Below, in pieces: positions 1-10,641 of a DNA stretch of 64,000 bases. The stretch comes from Betaproteobacteria bacterium. Lineage in GTDB: Bacteria > Pseudomonadota > Gammaproteobacteria > Burkholderiales > Usitatibacteraceae. The DNA lies in contig JADJMI010000005.1 of assembly GCA_016709665.1 (NCBI GenBank), forward strand, positions 62,001 to 126,000, in the 5' to 3' direction. A program made the position numbers and the translations under genes. Each line of letters opens with the position of its first letter. The first letter of the stretch is position 1. The notes under the pieces are model-generated. The model was not told where the DNA came from. It searched no databases and saw nothing but the letters and a program-made list of their open reading frames with translations.

Positions 1-728
1 CTGGCCGTCGAGCACGTCGAGAAGAGGCGCCGCAAGTTGGGCGCCGGCATCCTGGACGCTGATGAGCCCTCGGCGAATCCGGGCAATTCCGCGACCGGCC
101 GGGGATCGACCCGGATCGCCGCTCCGCCAAGGGCCCGGGCGTCGATTCCGGCAGCCGTGAGCGCCGACAACATGGACTCGACGTCGGTCCGGCGTCGGTT
201 CACCCGAAGGGTCATCGGCGGGTGGCGATTGGTGCTTTCGACCATCGCCTTCCACCCGTCCGGGTGCTGTGCTCGTAGCTTGGCGATCCACCAGGCGGGG
301 TAGCCGTAGTGCACTTCGGCCTCGCTCCAATGAGCGGCCGTGAGTGAATCCCGGCGCCGCAGGTAGTTGCGCAGGACCGCATTGACGAGCCCGCGGGCGG
401 CAGGGACACCCAACGGATCGACCGCCTTCACGGCATGGTCGACGACGGCATAGGGTTTGGCCCGTGTGAACTGGAGTTGCGCGAGCCCCACCAAAAGAAG
501 GTAGCGAAGCCCGGGGTGCTTGAGGGGCGTCACGAGGAGCGCGGACAGCTGGGCCTCGAGTAGGCCGAGACCGCGCAGCGCCTGGTGGCAGATGTCACGT
601 ACGGCGGCCCGGTCAGGCGGACCCAGGCTTCGCCTGCGGTTCAGCGAGTCCTCGAGCACGGAATCGAGGTTGCGCCCGGAAAGCGTGGCTCCGAGGACTT
701 CCGCGGCACAGAGCTGGATTTCGAGCAG
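1..728 (-). CDS. rsmB: RsmB 16S rRNA m5C967 methyltransferase, N-terminal part (runs off left edge)
   Basis: This is the N-terminal third to half of the Sun/Fmu family methyltransferase that makes m5C967 in 16S rRNA. The visible part is the helical NusB-like RNA-binding region (motifs LRYLLLVGLAQLQF, AVVDHAVKAV, GLVNAVLRNYLRR, HYGYPAWWIAKL) and the linker toward the catalytic Rossmann domain, which lies outside the window. The reading frame changes near 62-72: after AELPGFAEG the expected GLISVQDAGAQLAAPLLD continues one frame over, as if one G were missing from a G run. No ATG is available; an AGGAGG at 733-738 sits 4 nt before a CTG at 728, so the start is either CTG or a misread ATG. It follows htpX by 26 nt, the usual betaproteobacterial order def-fmt-htpX-rsmB, which supports the call. 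Confidence 0.85.
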   Translation of the reverse strand, partial: MLEIQLCAAEVLGATLSGRNLDSVLEDSLNRRRSLGPPDRAAVRDICHQALRGLGLLEAQLSALLVTPLKHPGLRYLLLVGLAQLQFTRAKPYAVVDHAVKAVDPLGVPAARGLVNAVLRNYLRRRDSLTAAHWSEAEVHYGYPAWWIAKLRAQHPDGWKAMVESTNRHPPMTLRVNRRRTDVESMLSALTAAGIDARALGGAAIRVDPRPVAELPGFAEGSSASRMPAPNLRRLFSTCSTA

Positions 729-754
729 GTGTCCTCCTGGGCCGTAAGGATGGT

Positions 755-1615
755 TCAGGCACGCCCGAGCGCGCGGGACATCGCCTGAAGGCGAGCGATT
801 CGCTCGCCGGTGTCGGGGTGCGTGCTGAAAAGTCCGGAAAGGCCGCCGCCGGCCAAGGGGTTGATGATCATCATCTGTGCCGTGGCCGGGTGCGCTTCCG
901 CCGTTTCCAAGGGTACGCCCTGCCCGAACCGGTGGATCTTCTCCAGCGCCGAGGCAAGCGCCTGCGGGTCGCCGCTGATTTCCGCGCCACCTCGATCGGC
1001 TTCGAATTCGCGAGCCCGCGAGATCGCCATCTGCACCATCATGGCCGCAAACGGCGCAACGATCATGGCCGCAATCGCGAACAAGGCGCTGGTCGGGCGG
1101 CCCTCTTCGTCGCGCCCGCCGAATAGCCCCCCGAACTGGGCCAGCGAAGAAACGGCGCCCGCCACGGTGGCCGACATCGTCGAGATGAGGATGTCACGGT
1201 GCCTGACGTGGGCCAGTTCATGTGCCATCACGCCGCGCAGCTCGCGCTCGGTGAGCACGCGCAGGATGCCCGTTGTCGCGGCAACGGCCGCGTTCGCCGG
1301 ATTGCGGCCGGTGGCGAAGGCATTGGGCTGTTCCTCGTCGATCAGGTAGACCCGCGGCATCGGAAGGCCGGCGCGTTCCGAGAGGTCGCGCACCATTCGC
1401 ACGAATTGCGGCGCCGTCGCTTCATCGACTTCCCGCGCGTCGTACATGCGAAGGACCATCCGGTCCGAAAACCAGTAGGCCCAGAAATTCATCGCGCCGC
1501 CCAGCAGCAAGGCGAGCAACATGCCGGCCGGGCCGCCCAGAAGCAGGCCGACGCCGCCGAAGATGGCCAGGATCGCGGCCATGAGTACCGTCGTCTTGAG
1601 CCAGTTCCCGATCAT
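755..1615 (-). CDS. htpX: HtpX zinc metalloprotease (membrane protein quality control)
   Basis: 286 aa, intact, usual length for HtpX. It is an inner-membrane M48 metalloprotease that degrades misfolded membrane proteins alongside FtsH. Two hydrophobic N-terminal segments (about residues 8-26 and 31-50) precede the cytosolic protease domain; the zinc motif HELAH is at 132-136, and the downstream FEADRGG glutamate is the expected third ligand. Hydrophobic stretches at about 150-200 fit the second membrane pair. It is one of only two genes in the first 12.6 kb without an indel. Cotranscription with fmt and def upstream is likely but there is a 92-nt gap. Confidence 0.95.
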   Translation of the reverse strand: MIGNWLKTTVLMAAILAIFGGVGLLLGGPAGMLLALLLGGAMNFWAYWFSDRMVLRMYDAREVDEATAPQFVRMVRDLSERAGLPMPRVYLIDEEQPNAFATGRNPANAAVAATTGILRVLTERELRGVMAHELAHVRHRDILISTMSATVAGAVSSLAQFGGLFGGRDEEGRPTSALFAIAAMIVAPFAAMMVQMAISRAREFEADRGGAEISGDPQALASALEKIHRFGQGVPLETAEAHPATAQMMIINPLAGGGLSGLFSTHPDTGERIARLQAMSRALGRA

Positions 1616-1707
1616 TTGCAGGGGTGCGCCTCGAAATTCGAGCCGCCGAATTGCGGCGCCCGTTAGATTCCTGCGTTCAGCCGGAATTCAAGACCGCAAC
1701 GCGGCAT

Positions 1708-2628
1708 TCAACCCAGAACTGTGCCGGGCGGGACGGTGCGGCCTTTGAGGAAATCGGCGCCCGACATGCGCCGTGATCCGGCCGGTTGAACATGAGTGAG
1801 GGCTAACCCTCCAACGCTGCAGCCGACGAGCGGGGCTCCATCGAGCGTACCGGCAATCGCGCCAGGGGCAGCCTTCACGCCGTCGACTACGACGGCTTCC
1901 CATACCTTCAGCGGTTCACCCGCCAACCGCGTCACCGCGCCTGGGTGCGGATTGAAAGCGCGTATCTGTCGCATGACGTGCTCCGCCGGAGATCGCCAAT
2001 CGATCACCGACTCCGCCTTTTTATCTTGGCGGCATAGGTGACACCGACCTCAGACTGTTCTTTTGGTTCAAGGGTTTCAGGTTTGCGAGACTTGCACAAT
2101 GGCCATAGGACCTTCCGATAGCCAATCGTTCGGTCAGCGTGCCGGCCGTCTCTACCGGACTGAATCGTGACACGCCGCTCGAGGAGCACCGGACCCGTAT
2201 CCAACCCGGGCTCCATCCTGCATGATGCCGACGCCGGTCTCGGAATCCCCGGCGAGGATCGCGCGCTGGACAGGGGCAGCGCCACGCCACCGAGGCAGCA
2301 ACGACGCATGGACGTTCAGGCATCCTTTGGGGGGGATGGCGAGTACTGACTTCGGCAGGATGAGCCCATAGGCGGCGACCACCAGTACGTCGGCCCCACA
2401 ACCCGCCAGAGTGGCACGGGACTCGTCCGATTTCAGGTTGGCTGGCTTGTCGACCGGCAGGCTGCGGCGAATCGCGAGATTGGAGACCGCGCTGGGCGTG
2501 AGCCTGAGGCCGCGGCCGGCCGGCCGATCGGGCTGCGTCAGGACGAGCGGGACGCAATGGCCGGCAGCCAGGATCGCTTCGAGGATTCGCGCAGCGAAGG
2601 GCGGCGTGCCCGCGAAAGCGACTCGCAA
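1708..2628 (-). CDS. fmt: Methionyl-tRNA formyltransferase (reading frame broken by several indels)
   Basis: Fmt adds the formyl group to initiator Met-tRNA using 10-formyl-THF. The N-terminal part reads MRVAFAGTPPFAARILEAI and contains the family signatures VVAAYGLILPKSVL and LNVHASLLPRWRGAAPVQRAI. After GIMQ the frame shifts to MEPGLDTGPVLLERRVTIQ, then shifts again several times between about 2019 and 2230 before reading EPKEQSEVGVTYAAKI and finally the C-terminal domain VIDWRSPAEHVMRQIRAFNPHP to the stop. At least four or five one-base indels are needed; the net length (921 nt, about 306 codons) is normal, and each piece is well conserved, so the gene is probably intact in the organism. 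It lies 9 nt after def, the usual def-fmt operon. Confidence 0.85.
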
Positions 2629-2637
2629 GCGAAGGGC

Positions 2638-3142
2638 TCAGGCCGCCTTGCGCTGGCGCTTCTTCAGCTTGGCGCGAATGCGGTTGAGCTTGAGTTCGGA
2701 CAGGTACTCGACGAAGACCTTGCCCTGCAGGTGATCCATTTCGTGCTGGATGCAAGTGGCGAGGAGTCCCGACGCGTTCAAGGTGAAGCGGGCACCGTTC
2801 TCGTCCAGGGCCGTGACGGTCACGCTGTCGGCCCGCTCGACGTTTTCGTAGACGCCGGGGACCGAAAGGCAGCCCTCCTGATTGAGCGCCATGCCCTCGC
2901 AGCGGGTGATTTCCGGGATTGATGAACACCCGAAGTCCCGAGCGGTCTTCGCTCACGTCGATCACGACGATCTGCCGGTGGACGTTGACCCGCGTGGCAG
3001 CGAGGCCGATTCCTTCGGAGGCGTACATGGTCTCGACCATGTCCGACACCAGTTGCCGCGTGGTCGCATCGATTTTATCGACCTTCGCAGCCGGCAAGTG
3101 CAGTCGCGGGTCGGGGTACTGGAGGATCTCGAGAATGGCCAT
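2638..3142 (-). CDS. def: Peptide deformylase (one-base frameshift)
   Basis: Removes the N-formyl group from nascent proteins; partner of Fmt. All three active-site motifs are present: motif 1 EGIGLAATRVNV (normally GxGLAAxQ; here R replaces Q), motif 2 EGCLSVPG, and motif 3 QHEMDHLQGK with the two zinc histidines. The frame breaks at 2913-2917, where CCCGGAAATC should read CCCGAAATC (INPEITRCEG); one extra G restores a 167-aa protein of normal length. The Gln-to-Arg change in motif 1 would be unusual for an active enzyme because that Gln helps hold the oxyanion, so it may be another base error. First gene of the def-fmt-htpX-rsmB run; divergent from the LysM gene. Confidence 0.9.
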
Positions 3143-3259
3143 AAATGCTTGCTAATAGAACAGATTAAGCGCAGAATCTATTGCACTACATGAAAAAAGG
3201 GGCGTAACCCTTTTTCAGAATATGGGTCCTGCGCCCCATATACCCAAGAGAGAGCCGCG
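3143..3259. promoter_or_regulatory. Divergent def / LysM intergenic region with two inverted repeats
   Basis: This AT-rich 117-bp gap must contain promoters for both def (leftward) and the LysM gene (rightward). Two hairpins are visible: AAAAAGGG / CCCTTTTT (3194-3201 with 3208-3215, loop 6 nt) and ATATGGG / CCCATAT (3220-3226 with 3235-3241, loop 8 nt). The second lies in the probable 5' leader of the LysM gene, just before its AGAGAG ribosome-binding region. I cannot assign clear -35/-10 boxes. Confidence 0.45.
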
Positions 3260-4428
3260 ATGCGAAAGCTCATTATAGCGTTAGTCGTCGCTTCGGCCAG
3301 TTTGGTTCCGGGCTTGGCATCGTCGCAGGCCACCGCAACCACCTCGGTGAGCGACCTCCAGGCCGATGCCCCGACCCAGTACACGGTCGTGAAAGGAGAC
3401 ACGCTCTGGGCGATCTCCGGGCGGTTCCTCAAGGAACCCTGGAAGTGGCCGCAGATCTGGCAGATGAACCGGGACCAGATCAAGAACCCGCACCTCATCT
3501 ACCCGGGCGACGTCATCAAGCTCGATCGCAACGGATCGATGGCGTCCCTCACCCTCCTGCCCGGCGGCATCGAGGGCAACGTCGTTCGCCTCTTGCCGCG
3601 CACCCGCGTCGAGGCGCTGGCGACCGCGGTCCCCAGCATCCCCGGCAACGCCATCGGCCCCTTCCTGACCCAGCCGCTCGTCCTCGAGGCCGCCGGCCTG
3701 GAGGAATTTCCGCGCATCGTGGCGACCGAGGAAGAACGTGTCATCGTCGGCGCCGGCAATCTGGCCTATGCGACGGGCATTCGGGCAGGCGACGCCATCA
3801 ATTGGCAGATCTTCCGTGCCGGCGAGGTGTTGACTGATCCCGAGACGGGCGAAATCCTCGGGTACGAGGCCAATTACCTGGGCGACGCCAAGGTGAAGCG
3901 TTACGGCAATCCCGCGACACTCGAGGTCACGCGCCCGCCAGAAATCAACACGGGCGACCGGCTCATGCCTTCGCGCGAGGTTTCGTTCCCGTCGTACGTC
4001 CCGCGCGCTCCGGACAAGCCCATCAAGGGCTCGATCCTGACCGTTCAGGGGGGCGTCTCCGACTTCGCGCAGTACTCCATCGTCGCGATCAACCGCGGCT
4101 CGCGCGACGGCATCGAGGTAGGCAACGTGCTTGCGACCTATCGCCGCGGCAGCACCATCACGAATACCCGAACCGGGCGGCCCTCGATGTTCGCCGATTT
4201 GCTTGGCATCGATGGCGTGAAGATCGACACGAAGCCCGTCCCTGTCGTGCCGGATGCGGTCGTCACGACTCGACCGACCCGAAGGCGCCCCCCGCGAATC
4301 GACGAACGAGCCGATCGTCCTGCCGGACGAGCGCAGCGGCCTCGTGTTCGTGTTCCGCACGTTCGAGAAGATTTCGTCGCGTCATCGGGCCGGGGGCCCG
4401 GGCCGTTGAAGCCTCACCTGCCCGCTGA
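3260..4428 (+). CDS. Secreted LysM-domain protein upstream of dprA (C-terminus frameshifted)
   Basis: About 389 codons. Signal peptide MRKLIIALVVASASLVPGLASS is followed by a LysM domain (YTVVKGDTLWAISGRFLKEP, then NPHLIYPGDVIKL; about residues 41-90), which binds peptidoglycan glycans in the periplasm. The rest is the conserved domain of unknown function found in the LysM protein that betaproteobacteria carry directly before dprA. The last part needs two frame changes, near 4265-4305 and near 4372-4380: the conserved tail reads IVLPDERSGLVFVFRTFEKI in the second frame and VIGPGARAVEASPAR to a stop at 4426-4428 in the third. Function unproven; probably an envelope or cell-wall role. It ends 9 nt before dprA, so cotranscription is likely. 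Confidence 0.85.
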
Positions 4429-4437
4429 ATCGCCACC

Positions 4438-5535
4438 TTGAACCCCACCGAACTCCGTACCGACGCCGCCGACTGGCTTCGCCTCTGTCATTCGCCCGGC
4501 CTCTCGCCGGCCGCCCTGCGCCAACTGCTGCGCGCTTTCGGCACGCCGACAGCCGTGCTGGCGGCCGCGGGCACCGCCGTGCAGGCCGTTGCGGGGGCCC
4601 GAAGCGCGAACCGCCATCGAGGCGGGCCCGCCGTCGGAACTCGTCGACACCACCCTCGCCTGGCTGGAAGGAGGAAACCGATACCTTCTCGCCCTGGGAC
4701 GACGAGGACTACCCGCGTGCGCTTCTCCAGATCTGCGATCCGCCCCCGCTGCTCTACGTTCTTGGCGAACTCGCCAGACTCAATGATCCGTCCGTCGCCA
4801 TCGTCGGCAGTCGCAACGCCACGAGACAGGGCCTCGCCGACGCGCAGGCAATCGCGCGCGCGCTTTCGGAGGCGGGATTCTGCATCGTGAGCGGTCTTGC
4901 GCTCGGCATCGATGCCGCGGCGCACCGCGGTGGATTGGCCGGACTGTCTTCGAGCGTGGCAATCGTGGGCACCGGCCTCGACCGCGTGTACCCGGCGGCC
5001 AACCGGGACCTTTCGCATGAACTCGCGGCGCGCGGTGCGGTCGTTTCGGAGTTCTGCCTCGGTACGCCTCCCATCGCCTCGAACTTTCCGAGGCGCAACC
5101 GGCTCATAGCGGGCCTTTCGCGTGGCGTGCTCGTCGTCGAGGCGGCCATGAAGAGCGGCTCCCTCACCACGGCCCGGCTTGCGCTCGAGCAGGGCCGCGA
5201 CGTATTCGCGGTCCCCGGCTCCATCCACTCATCGCTGTCGAAGGGATGTCACTGGCTTCTCAAGCAAGGCGCGAAACTTGTCGAATCCGCCGACGATGTA
5301 CTCGCGGAATGGGGCATCATGCGTGCGCCGGTATCCGATTTTCCCGATGCCGAGGAGACGCCCGGCACCCTCCTCGCCGAACTCGGGCATTCGCCCGCCA
5401 CGCTCGACGCCCTCGTCTTCCGAACCGGCCGGCCCGCGTCGGAACTCTTCGCCGAATTCACGCAACTCGAACTCGACGGGCGAGTCGAAAGGCTGCCGGG
5501 CGGGCTTTTTCCGTCGCCTCGACGCGGCGCCCTGA
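4438..5535 (+). CDS. dprA: DprA/Smf DNA-processing protein (three indels)
   Basis: DprA loads RecA on incoming single-stranded DNA during natural transformation. Start is TTG at 4438. The N-terminal SAM-like region (LRLCHSPGLSPAALRQLLRAF) is followed by the Rossmann-like DprA domain with VAIVGSRNATRQG, IVSGLALGIDAAAHRG, VGTGLDRVYPAANRDL, FPRRNRLIAGLS and GSLTTARLALEQGRDVFAVPG, all in the +3 frame from about 4674. One-base insertions restore the frame at about 4598 (run of five G), about 4672 (GGAGG) and about 5510 (run of five T); the last lets the protein end in a GGLFRRLDAAP tail at 5533-5535 with the C-terminal winged-helix part before it. Reconstructed length about 364 aa, normal for the family. 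Confidence 0.9.
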
Positions 5536-5561
5536 GGGGAACCGGGCCTGCAAACGCGCAA

Positions 5562-5590
5562 GACGGCCTGCGAACAATGCGTTATAGAAT
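5562..5590 (+). promoter_or_regulatory. Possible topA promoter
   Basis: A good -10 element TATAGAAT lies in 5583-5590, about 25 nt before the topA ATG at 5615, and after the dprA stop. The -35 region (around 5560-5567, AAGACGGC) is a weak match. It suggests topA can be transcribed separately from dprA. Confidence 0.4.
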
Positions 5591-5614
5591 GAAAAAAGAA
5601 AGCACATCGCTCCC

Positions 5615-8105
5615 ATGGCATCGAATCTCCTCATCGTAGAGTCGCCCTCGAAGGCGAAAACGCTCAAGAAGTACCTCGGCAAGGATTACGAGATCCTCGC
5701 CTCGTACGGCCACGTCCGCGACCTGGTGCCCAAGACGGGCGCCGTCGACACGGAAGACAACTTCCGCATGAAGTACGAAGTCATCGACCGCAACTCGAAG
5801 CACGTCGACGCGATCACCAAGGCCGTCAAGGATGCCGATACCATCCTTCTCGCGACCGACCCGGACCGCGAGGGCGAAGCGATCGCCTGACGCACCTGTC
5901 CGAGATCCTCAAGTCGAAGCGCGCCTTGAAGGGCAAGGAGGTGAAGCGCGTCGTCTTCTACGAGATCACCGAGGGCGCCGTGAAGGACGCGGTGAAGAAC
6001 CCCCGCGAGATCTCCATGGAGCTCGTGAACGCCCAGCAGGCGCGGCGCGCGCTCGACTACCTGGTCGGCTTCAACCTGTCCCCACTTCTGTGGAAGAAGA
6101 TCCGCCGCGGCCTGTCGGCCGGCCGGGTGCAAAGCCCCGCCCTGCGCCTGATCGTCGAGCGCGAGATCGAGATCGACAACTTCAAGACGCGCGAATACTG
6201 GTCGATCCATTTCGATTCGGAAAAGGCCGGGGCGCCGTTCTCCGCGAAGCTCACGCATTTCCAGGGCGAGAAGCTGGACCAGTTCTCCGTGGGCGACGCC
6301 GCGCGCAACGACGAAATCACCGCCTTCCTCACCCAGAACGCCAAGGGGGTCGCCCGCGTCACCGAAATCGAGAAGAAGCGGAAGCTTCGCTCGCCCGCGC
6401 CCCCCTTCACGACGTCGACGCTCCAGCAGGAGGCGGTCCGAAAGCTCGGGTTCTCGACCGACCGCGCGATGAAGGTCGCGCAGAGCCTCTACGAGGGCGT
6501 TTCCCTCGGCAAGGCCGTCACCGGCCTCATCACTTACATGCGCACGGATTCCGTCAACCTCTCCAAGGAAGCGATCTCGGAATTCCGCGGCTACATCACG
6601 AAGAACTACGGCACCGACTACCTGCCGAAAACACCCGTCGCCTACAAGAGCACCGCCAAGAACGCCCAGGAGGCCCACGAGGCGATCCGCCCCACGTCGA
6701 TCGCGCGCACGGCGGAATCGGTGGCGCCCTATCTGAACGACGAGCAGCGAAAGCTCTACGAGATGATCTGGAAGCGGGCGCTCTCCCAGATGACGCCCGC
6801 CAAGTTCGACACGGTCGCGGTGGATTTCGCCGTCGGCGGCCCGGGCAACACGTTCCGCGCCACCGGCCAGACGATGGTGTTCCCGGGCTTTTTCGCGGTG
6901 TACCACGAAGACCAGGACGACGTGGTCGAGGAGGAGGACAAGCGCCCCGGCTCTCGAGAAAGGCGACAGCGTCCCGCTCGTGAAGCTGTACGGCGACCAG
7001 CATTTCACGCAGCCTCCGCCCCGTTACTCGGAGGCGAGCCTGGTGAAGGCGCTCGAGCAGTACGGCATCGGCCGGCCATCGACCTACGCCTCGATCATCT
7101 CGACGCTCGTGAACCGCGAATATGTCGTGCTCGAGAAGAAGCGATTCCAGCCCACGGACGTCGGCCGCGTCGTCAACAAGTTCCTCACGGAGCATTTCGC
7201 GCACTGGGTGGATTACGAGTTCACCGCGAAGCTCGAGGACGAACTCGACGACATATCGAACGGCAAGGAGGAGTGGATTCCCGTCCTGGAGCGCTTCTGG
7301 AAGGATTTCTCGGCGCAGATCGGCGAGAAGGAATCGGTCTCGCGCAAGGACGTCACGCAGGAAGTGCTCGAGGAGCAGTGTCCGAAGTGCAGCGCACACC
7401 CGCTCACCATCCGCCTGGGCAGGAGAGGCCGATTCATCGGCTGCTCGGGCTACCCGGAATGCGACTACACGCGCAATCTCGACGGCTCCGGAGACTCCTC
7501 GGAAGGCCCGGCCAAGCGCGACATCGGCATCGATCCGGAAACCAGCCTGCCCATCCAGCTACTCCAGGGCCCGTACGGGTGGTACTTCCAGCTGGGCGAG
7601 CCCGAGGGCGACAAGAAACCCAAGCGCGTCTCGCTGCCCAAGAACGTGGCGCCGGAAGCGGCGGACCTCGCCATCGCCCTCAAGATGCTCGCGCTCCCGC
7701 GCGATCTCGGCAAGAATCCCGAAACGGGCAAGAAGGTCATCGCGAACATCGGGCGCTTCGGGCCTTACGTGAATCACGATGGCCAGTTCAAGTCGATCCC
7801 GAAGGACGAAAGCGTCTTCGACATCGGGCTTGAACGCGCGGTCGCGCTGCTCAAGGGAACCGAAAGCCGCCGGCGGCCGCGGTGCCTTGCGCGTGTTGGG
7901 CAAGCACCCGGAGGACGGGCAGTCCGTATCCCTCTACGCCGGCCGCTACGGCCCCTACGTGAAGCACGGCAAGGTGAACGCGACCCTGCCCGACAAGGAT
8001 GCGATCGCGACGGTGACGCTGGAGGAAGCGCTCGCGCTTCTCGCAACGAAGTCGAAAACGACCAAGAAGGGCGGAAAGTCCCCGGCGCGAAAGAAGGCGG
8101 CCTGA
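5615..8105 (+). CDS. topA: DNA topoisomerase I (type IA), three indels
   Basis: Relaxes negative supercoils; counterpart of gyrase, whose B subunit lies just downstream in convergent orientation. The Toprim domain begins at the N-terminus (LLIVESPSKAKTLKKYL, ATDPDREGEAIA); the catalytic tyrosine is in ITYMRTDSVNLS; the DNA-binding and gate motifs include LSAGRVQSPALRLIVERE and GIGRPSTYASIISTL. A zinc-finger with CPKCSAHPLTIRLGRRGRFIGC and PECDYTR and then a basic KKGGKSPARKKAA tail complete the protein. Frame changes occur near 5887-5895 (after EGEAIA), near 6945 (one extra C in CCCC, restoring ALEKGDSVPLVKL) and near 7857 (one extra G in GGG, restoring EPKAAGGRGALRVLGKHP). Reconstructed length about 830 aa. 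Each segment is well conserved, so the gene is likely intact in vivo. Confidence 0.93.
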
Positions 8106-8166
8106 GCGAACTGCCTGCCTCCATACGTTTCGACGGCGGGTCGCGCGAAAGCTCAACCCCCCGAAG

Positions 8167-10597
8167 CTAGACGTCCAGATTGGTCACGCCGAGAGCGTTT
8201 TTCTCGATGAACTGGCGCCGCGGCTCGACTTCATCGCCCATCAGCGTCGAGAAGATGTCGTCGGCGCTGATCGCGTCCTCGACCTGCACCTTCAGCAGGA
8301 TCCGCTTGGTCGGGTCCATCGTCGTTTCCCAGAGTTGCTCCGGGTTCATCTCGCCCAGCCCCTTGTAGCGCTGGATCGCCATGTTGCCCTTGGCCTCGGC
8401 CAACAGCCAGTCGAGGCCTTCCTTGAAGGACTTGATGGCGCGGGCGGTCTCGCCCCGCTTCACCTGGGCACCCGCCTGGATGAGACCCGCCAGCATCTCG
8501 GATGTGTTCACGATCTGGAGGTAGTCGCCACTTCCGACGAAAGCCTGGTCGAGCACCGTCTCGACCTTGTTGCCGTGGACGAGCTTCTCGAGCCGCAGGC
8601 GCCAGCCGTCGGAGGTGGGGTCGCGCTCGATGTGCGCCTTGGGTGCATTCGGCGCGAGAACCGCGTAGATGGCCTTCGAGGCGTCCGCTGCGCCGCCCTT
8701 TCGAATCAAGGGAGATGCGGGGAACGGCAAGCATCGCGCGAAGCACGCTGGCGTCCATCCCCTGCGAAAGGCGCTCGATCACCGCTTCCGTCATGAGGTA
8801 CTGGGTCGCGATGCGCTCGAACGCGTCACCCGTGAGCGGCACCGCCCCTTCCGCGGGCGTGAGCTGAGCACCATTGAGCGCGCGCCGCAATTGATGGTGC
8901 TTGAGCGCGAGTTCGTCCTTCAGATAGCGCTCGTCCTTGCCGCTCTTCACCTTGTAGAGCGGCGGTTGCGCAATGTAGATGTGACCGTTCTCGACCAGCG
9001 AGGGCATCTGCCGGTAGAAGAACGTCAGCAGCAACGTGCGGATGTGCGCACCGTCCACATCCGCGTCGGTCATGATGATGATGCGGTGGTAGCGCAGCTT
9101 CTCGAGGTTGAACTCGTCCTTGCCGATGCCCGTCCCGAGCGCGGTGATGAGCGTAGCCACTTCCTGGGACGAGAGCATCTTGTCGAAGCGGGCCTTCTCC
9201 ACGTTGAGGATCTTGCCCTTGAGCGGCAGGATCGCCTGGAACTTGCGGTCGCGGCCCTGCTTCGCGGAGCCACCGGCGGAGTCGCCCTCCACCAGGTAGA
9301 GCTCGCACTTGGCCGGGTCCCGTTCCTGGCAATCCGCGAGTTTTCCGGGCAGCCCGACGCCATCCAGCACGCCCTTTCGGCGTGTGAGTTCCCGCGCCTT
9401 GCGGGCCGCCTCGCGCGCCCTTGCCGCCTCGACGATCTTCGTGCAGATGGTCCTGGCATCGGCAGGTCGCTCCAGGAGAAACTCCGCGAGCTTCTGGCCA
9501 ACCACTTCCTGGACGACCGGCTGCACCTCCGAGGAGACGAGCTTGTCCTTCGTCTGGGAGGAGAACTTCGGTTCGGGCACCTTTACCGAAAGCACGCACG
9601 TGAGACCCTCGCGCATGTCATCGCCGGTCGTCTCGACCTTCGCCTTCTTGGCGATCTCCTCCTTCTCGATGTAGGTGTTGATCGTGCGGGTCATCGCGGT
9701 GCGAAGGCCCGTGAGGTGAGTACCGCCGTCGCGCTGCGGGATGTTGTTCGTGAAGCACTGGACCGACTCGCCATACGAGTCGTTCCACTGCATCGAGACC
9801 TCGACCGTGATCCCGTCCTTCTCTCCCACCGCGTAGAAGATGTTCCCGTGCAGCACGTTCTTCGCACGGTTCATGTATTCCACGAAGCCCTTCACGCCAC
9901 CGGAATAGGCGAAGTTCTCGCTCTTTCCCGTCCGCTGGTCGATCAATTCGATCTTGACGCCATTGTTGAGGAACGACAATTCGCGAAGCCGGCGCGCCAG
10001 GATGTCGTAGTGGAACTCCACGTGGGCGAAGGTTTCGTTCGCCGCGAGGAAGTGGACCTCGGTGCCCCGGCGGTCCGTCTCGCCGACGTCCTTGATCGGC
10101 TCGACCGGGACGCCGTGACGGAACTCCAGGTAATGCGCCCGGCCATTCCTCCAGATGCGCAGCTTGAGCCACTGCGACAGCGCGTTCACGACGGATACGC
10201 CCACGCCGTGAAGCCCGCCCGAGACCTTGTAGGAATTCTGGTCGAACTTGCCGCCGGCATGGAGCTCGGTCATCACGATCTCGGCCGCCGAACGCTTGAG
10301 TTCGTCGTCGTCCTTGATGTCCGTCGGGATTCCGCGGCCGTTGTCGACGACCGAAATCGAGTTGTCGGTGTGGATCACGACCTTGATGTCGTTGCAATGG
10401 CCCGCGAGCGCTTCATCGATGGCGTTGTCCACCACCTCGAAGACCATGTGGTGCAGGCCCGTGCCATCGGACGTGTCGCCGATGTACATCCCCGGGCGCT
10501 TTCTCACCGCCTCGAGGCCCTTCAGGATCTTGATGCTGGAAGAATCGTAGTCGTCTGCGGGACGCCCGTTCTGCGGTGGTTCGTTCTGCGTGGTCAT
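8167..10597 (-). CDS. gyrB: DNA gyrase subunit B (one indel near the 3' part)
   Basis: ATPase subunit of gyrase. GHKL ATPase motifs are clear: VVDNAIDEALAG, VVDNGRGIPTDI, KVSGGLHGVGVSVVNALS. The Toprim domain has YLVEGDSAGGSAKQGRDR and MTDADVDGAHIRTLLLTFFY. The C-terminal part (YKGLGEMNPEQLWETTMDP) is conserved. At 8696-8702 an extra G (TCGAAAGGGCGG for TCGAAAGGCGG) shifts the frame: SLDSKGGAADASKAIYAV is the expected junction. Reconstructed length is 809 aa, normal for the proteobacterial type. It follows dnaN by 44 nt; dnaA-dnaN-gyrB without recF between is a variation on the usual order. Confidence 0.95.
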
Positions 10598-10641
10598 TCG
10601 TTTCCTGGTTCTGTGGGAATCGCGCGCGCCTCGTCGGGCCG

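Noticed and set aside
3193..3215. Intrinsic terminator AAAAAGGG / CCCTTTTT before the LysM gene
   Set aside because: It lies between two divergent genes, so there is no upstream transcript to end; the short GC part would also be weak. Kept only as an inverted repeat.
5615..8105. Programmed frameshifting in topA or dnaA
   Set aside because: No slippery heptamer with a downstream structure fits, the shift sites differ in type, and neighbouring genes show the same kind of indel.
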